A DNA stretch of 6,928 nt. It comes from Caulobacteraceae bacterium. GTDB lineage: Bacteria; Pseudomonadota; Alphaproteobacteria; Caulobacterales; Caulobacteraceae. This document shows positions 4,914-6,928 of this stretch, one piece after another. Each line of letters begins with the position of its first letter. The first letter of the stretch is position 1. The position numbers and the translations under genes are program-made. The stretch lies in contig CANMXH010000120.1 in NCBI GenBank assembly GCA_947501315.1, forward strand, positions 1 through 6,928, read 5' to 3'. The notes under the pieces were generated by a model. That model did not search any database. It worked only from the letters and a program-made list of their open reading frames with translations, and was not told the origin of the DNA.

Positions 4914-6537
4914 TCGGCCTCCAGCTGAAGCCCCACGCCTGCCCGGCCTCGCGCAGGCGTTGGAGTTTGGCCTCCAGCGGTCCCCAGTCATCATCCGCCT
5001 CGATCGCGGACCAGATCGCCTCGACCTCGTCGATCAGCATCTCCTCGGGCTCGACGGCGGCGAACATCGGCGCCTCCAGCCGCTCGGGCCGGTCGGGGGC
5101 ATGTTCGAACAGGGCGAAGCGGAAGGCGTCGAAGGCCTCGCCCTGGTACAGTTTCCCGCGCGGCCCCTGCAGCGCCCGCGCCGAGGAGGCAAAGCCGCCG
5201 AACCAGTCGAAGAACAGCGGCTCCCAGCGCAGCGCCTCGCCGCCCTCGCGCAGCAGCGCCAGGGTCGTGTCCAGCAGCCGCTGGTCCGCCGCCTCGCCCC
5301 GGCTCGCCACGCCCAGCCGCGCCAGAAACGCCGCCCGCAGCTCGCGGATATAGGCCGGACCGAAGCCGTTCAGGGCCTCGGTCAGGGGCTCCGCCGCCGC
5401 CACCGTCTTCAGCGCCCCGCCCAGCTGCGTCAGGGCCCAGAACACCGCCTCCGGCTGGCGCGCGAAGGCATACAGGCCGGTGCGGTCGAAATAGGCGGCG
5501 GTGAAGCCGGGCTCATAGTGCGGCAGGAACCGCCACGGCCCGTAGTCGAAGCTCTCGCCCGTGACGTTCAGATTGTCGGTATTCAGCACGCCGTGAACAA
5601 AGCCCGCCGCGATCCACCGCGCCGCCAGCCGCGCCGAGGCCTCGACCACGGCGCGCAGGAAGCCGGGCACGTCGCCGGCCGCCACGGCCGGGTGGTAGAG
5701 CGACCGGGCATGCTCCACCAGGGCCTCCACCATGTCGGCCCGTTCCAGATACGCCGCCCGCTGAAAGGTCCCGAACCGGATGTGGCTGTGCGACAGCCGC
5801 ACCAGCACCGCCGACCGGGTCGGGGACGGCTCATCGCCCCGCTCCAGCGCCTCGCCGGTCTCGATCAGGGACAGGGCCCGGCTGGTCGGCACGCCCTGCG
5901 CCTCCAGCATGGCCGCCGCCAGCACCTCGCGCACCCCGCCCTTCAGCGTCAGCCGCCCGTCCCCCGACCGCGACCAGGGGGTCTGGCCGGAGCCCTTGGT
6001 GCCCAGGTCGAGAAGTCTGGGCTCCCTCTCCCGTTGGGAGAGGGAGATTTCGCCCGGGAGGCCGTCAGGCCGATCGGATGCGAAATCGGGTGAGGGTCGG
6101 ACATCTTCGTCGGCGTCAGTCGCCGCTTCCCAACGTCTTGCGTCAACCTCAGCCGGACGCCCCTCATCCTTTCGCCTTTCCAGTCGCCCTGCGGGCGCCT
6201 GGAGGCTCAAGCCCTCTCCCGTCGGGAGAGGGATCTCTCTGAGCTGTGCCGCCAGGAATCCCCGTCCGTCGCCGAGGTCAGGATTGTAGGTGCGGAACTG
6301 ATGCCCGTGATAGCGCATGGCCACGGGTCCGGGCTGGCCGGGCAGGGGCTCGAACCGGCCGAAATGGGCGACCCATTCAGCGTCCGTCAGCGTCTCCAGC
6401 CCCACGGTCGCCGCCGCCCGGTCATTGCGCACCCGCAGCAGTGTCTGCGGGAAGTCGGCGGCGCTCACGGCGTCGCCATAGTCCTCGCCCAGGTCGAAGA
6501 AGCGCGGATCGGGGCGATAGCTGGGCGAGACGGGCAT
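4873..6537 (-). CDS. selO: SelO/YdiU protein AMPylator with an in-frame insertion
   Basis: A pseudokinase-fold enzyme that transfers AMP from ATP to Ser/Thr/Tyr of target proteins; the family is linked to oxidative stress. 554 residues, against about 480-500 usual. Motifs: RYHGHQFRTYNPDLGDGRGFL (75-95, GDGR); LGTKGSGQTPWSRSGDGR (178-195) with K181 in the ATP-contacting lysine position; RLSHSHIRFGTFQ (247-259); HGVLNTDNLNVTGESFDYGPW (315-335) with D321, N322 and metal-binding D331, spaced exactly as in characterised SelO; and EMLIDEVEAIW near the C-terminus (499-509). Residues ~102-172 are extra and are encoded by a palindromic repeat; removing them gives a normal length. The last ~12 residues are encoded by a second repeat. 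There is no C-terminal selenocysteine/Cys motif. ATG 6537 is chosen; similarity to the fossil copy hints that a few codons upstream may also be conserved. Confidence 0.95.
   Translation of the reverse strand: MPVSPSYRPDPRFFDLGEDYGDAVSAADFPQTLLRVRNDRAAATVGLETLTDAEWVAHFGRFEPLPGQPGPVAMRYHGHQFRTYNPDLGDGRGFLAAQLREIPLPTGEGLSLQAPAGRLERRKDEGRPAEVDARRWEAATDADEDVRPSPDFASDRPDGLPGEISLSQREREPRLLDLGTKGSGQTPWSRSGDGRLTLKGGVREVLAAAMLEAQGVPTSRALSLIETGEALERGDEPSPTRSAVLVRLSHSHIRFGTFQRAAYLERADMVEALVEHARSLYHPAVAAGDVPGFLRAVVEASARLAARWIAAGFVHGVLNTDNLNVTGESFDYGPWRFLPHYEPGFTAAYFDRTGLYAFARQPEAVFWALTQLGGALKTVAAAEPLTEALNGFGPAYIRELRAAFLARLGVASRGEAADQRLLDTTLALLREGGEALRWEPLFFDWFGGFASSARALQGPRGKLYQGEAFDAFRFALFEHAPDRPERLEAPMFAAVEPEEMLIDEVEAIWSAIEADDDWGPLEAKLQRLREAGQAWGFSWRPTLSSRTPRSGDPG
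6022..6234. repeat. Palindromic element (~213 bases) inserted in frame in selO
   Basis: Both ends are hairpins of the same type: CTCCCTCTCCC-GTT-GGGAGAGGGAG (6022-6046, 11 pairs) and CCCTCTCCC-GTC-GGGAGAGGG (6212-6232, 9 pairs). Between them lie GATTTCG/CGAAATC (6046-6052 with 6081-6087) enclosing GGCC-GTCA-GGCC (6060-6071), CGGCG-TCAGT-CGCCG (6111-6125) and CGCCC-TGC-GGGCG (6185-6197). GGGTGAGGG (6088-6096) can also pair, with one mismatch, with CCCTCTCCC (6024-6032). No transposase gene is inside, so it would be a non-autonomous, MITE- or RPE-like repeat. I recall closely similar sequence between genes in Caulobacterales. SelO family alignment places the extra residues between QLRE and PRLLDLGTKGSG, matching these bounds. 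I see no clear target-site duplication. Confidence 0.75.
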
Positions 6538-6585
6538 CCGGCGCAGATGCGGCTTCTGATCTTCGCACGCAACCGTCGGCTTTCG

Positions 6586-6828
6586 ATGGAGCAGGTCTTC
6601 GCCCCCCTGGTGCTCGCCCTCGGCCTGTTCATGGGTGTCCTGGCGTTTCCGGGTGCCATCGACTCGCCGGAGCAGGTCGCGGGCAAGCTGGGGGTGCTGG
6701 GCGGGTCCTTGCTGTCGGCGACATTCGGGGCCGTGGTTCTCGCCGTGGCGACGCGCCGGCGCCGGATTCGGGCAGGGGCGGGCACAGGGCCCCACACCGG
6801 TCAGGCGAATATTGACCTAACGTCATAG
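6586..6828 (+). CDS. Small two-helix membrane protein, unrecognised
   Basis: I do not recognise this family. The 80-residue product has a hydrophobic helix at about 5-23 (FAPLVLALGLFMGVLAFPG), a short polar loop (IDSPEQVAGK), a second helix at about 38-51 (SLLSATFGAVVLAVA), then a basic RRRR patch and a polar tail; positive-inside suggests the C-terminus is cytoplasmic. Codons from the ATG at 6586 to the RRRR patch show strong G/C third-position bias, supporting real coding. An in-frame ATG at 6547 would add 13 residues, but its codons are less biased. Neither start has a clear SD. It is divergent from selO with 48 bases between starts (9 if 6547 is used), so the two may share a promoter region. 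A chance open frame is not excluded. Confidence 0.6.
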   Translation: MEQVFAPLVLALGLFMGVLAFPGAIDSPEQVAGKLGVLGGSLLSATFGAVVLAVATRRRRIRAGAGTGPHTGQANIDLTS

Positions 6829-6832
6829 GTTT

Positions 6833-6850
6833 TTGTCGCTTTTGCGTCAC
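6833..6850 (+). promoter_or_regulatory. Weak Pho-box-like repeat
   Basis: TTGTCGC-TTTT-GCGTCAC has the 7-4-7 layout of a PhoB box and matches the classical consensus at about 11 of 18 positions. A third GTCAT (6822-6826) lies 13 bases before, off the 11-base period. No -10 stands out downstream and the regulated gene would be outside the window. Could well be chance. Confidence 0.2.
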
Positions 6851-6859
6851 ACTGCGGCA

Positions 6860-6873
6860 TCCGCCGTGGCGGA
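6860..6873. repeat. Short hairpin in the right-hand noncoding end
   Basis: TCCGCC-GT-GGCGGA is a 6-base inverted repeat with a 2-base spacer. It lies 32 bases after the stop of the small membrane protein gene without a following T-run, so terminator function is weakly supported. The remaining bases to 6928 show no start of a recognisable gene. Confidence 0.3.
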
Positions 6874-6928
6874 ATAGTGGCGCGGGGGGCCACGGAAGCT
6901 TGTCGCTGAGTCCGCCTTCGATTACCGA

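Noticed and set aside
6022..6046. Intrinsic transcription terminator
   Set aside because: Strong hairpin but no T-run, and it is in the middle of an open selO frame with intact downstream motifs.
4960..6093. A 377-codon open frame on the plus strand
   Set aside because: Shadow of selO; composition is typical of antisense to a GC-rich gene.
5949..6167. A 72-residue minus-strand frame inside the selO insertion (MRGVRLRLTQDVGKRRL...)
   Set aside because: It is a different reading frame of the palindromic element. I remember such peptides as spurious predictions arising from this repeat, and no start signal supports it.
6022..6232. Insertion sequence or CRISPR array
   Set aside because: No transposase gene and only two copies of the end hairpin with non-uniform spacing, so neither fits.

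Overview
The window is GC-rich DNA with strong G/C third-position bias and weak or absent Shine-Dalgarno sites at several starts. It carries palindromic interspersed repeats of a kind I associate with Caulobacterales. The protein families (DmdC-type acyl-CoA dehydrogenase, LiuR-type MerR regulator, alphaproteobacterial SelO) also point to an alphaproteobacterium, most likely Brevundimonas or a close relative. That assignment is pattern recognition, not a search.

Layout, left to right. (1) 1-2094, minus strand: a MerR regulator followed 4 bases later by an acyl-CoA dehydrogenase that runs off the left edge, forming a two-gene operon for acyl-CoA catabolism. (2) 2095-2315: a compact divergent control region with an 18-base dyad, then on the plus strand a 56-residue DUF2256 zinc-ribbon-like gene that is easily overlooked. 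(3) 2264-2656, minus strand: gene debris. The first ~24 codons of a second selO copy are joined directly to the last ~75 codons of a second doxX copy. (4) 2703-3995, minus: an intact CPA1 (NhaP-type) Na+/H+ antiporter. (5) 4229-4651, minus: an intact DoxX-family membrane protein. (6) 4873-6537, minus: selO, a protein AMPylator. A ~213-base multi-hairpin repeat is inserted in frame near its 5' end, and a different palindromic repeat supplies its stop codon. (7) 6586-6828, plus: a small two-helix membrane protein divergent from selO. The last 100 bases are noncoding and may be the promoter region of a gene beyond the window.

How the parts relate. The selO-doxX-antiporter series is co-directional. 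SelO and DoxX families have both been linked to redox homeostasis, so a stress or membrane-redox role for the pair is reasonable but inferred. The debris at 2264-2656 keeps the same selO-then-doxX order, so the two genes once existed here as a second cassette that collapsed by a deletion of about 2 kb. The MerR/acyl-CoA dehydrogenase unit is functionally separate.

The two points most worth following up are the in-frame repeat inside selO, which resembles in principle the Rickettsia palindromic elements that add peptide segments to working proteins, and the collapsed selO-doxX duplicate. I saw no RNA genes, CRISPR array or transposase gene.
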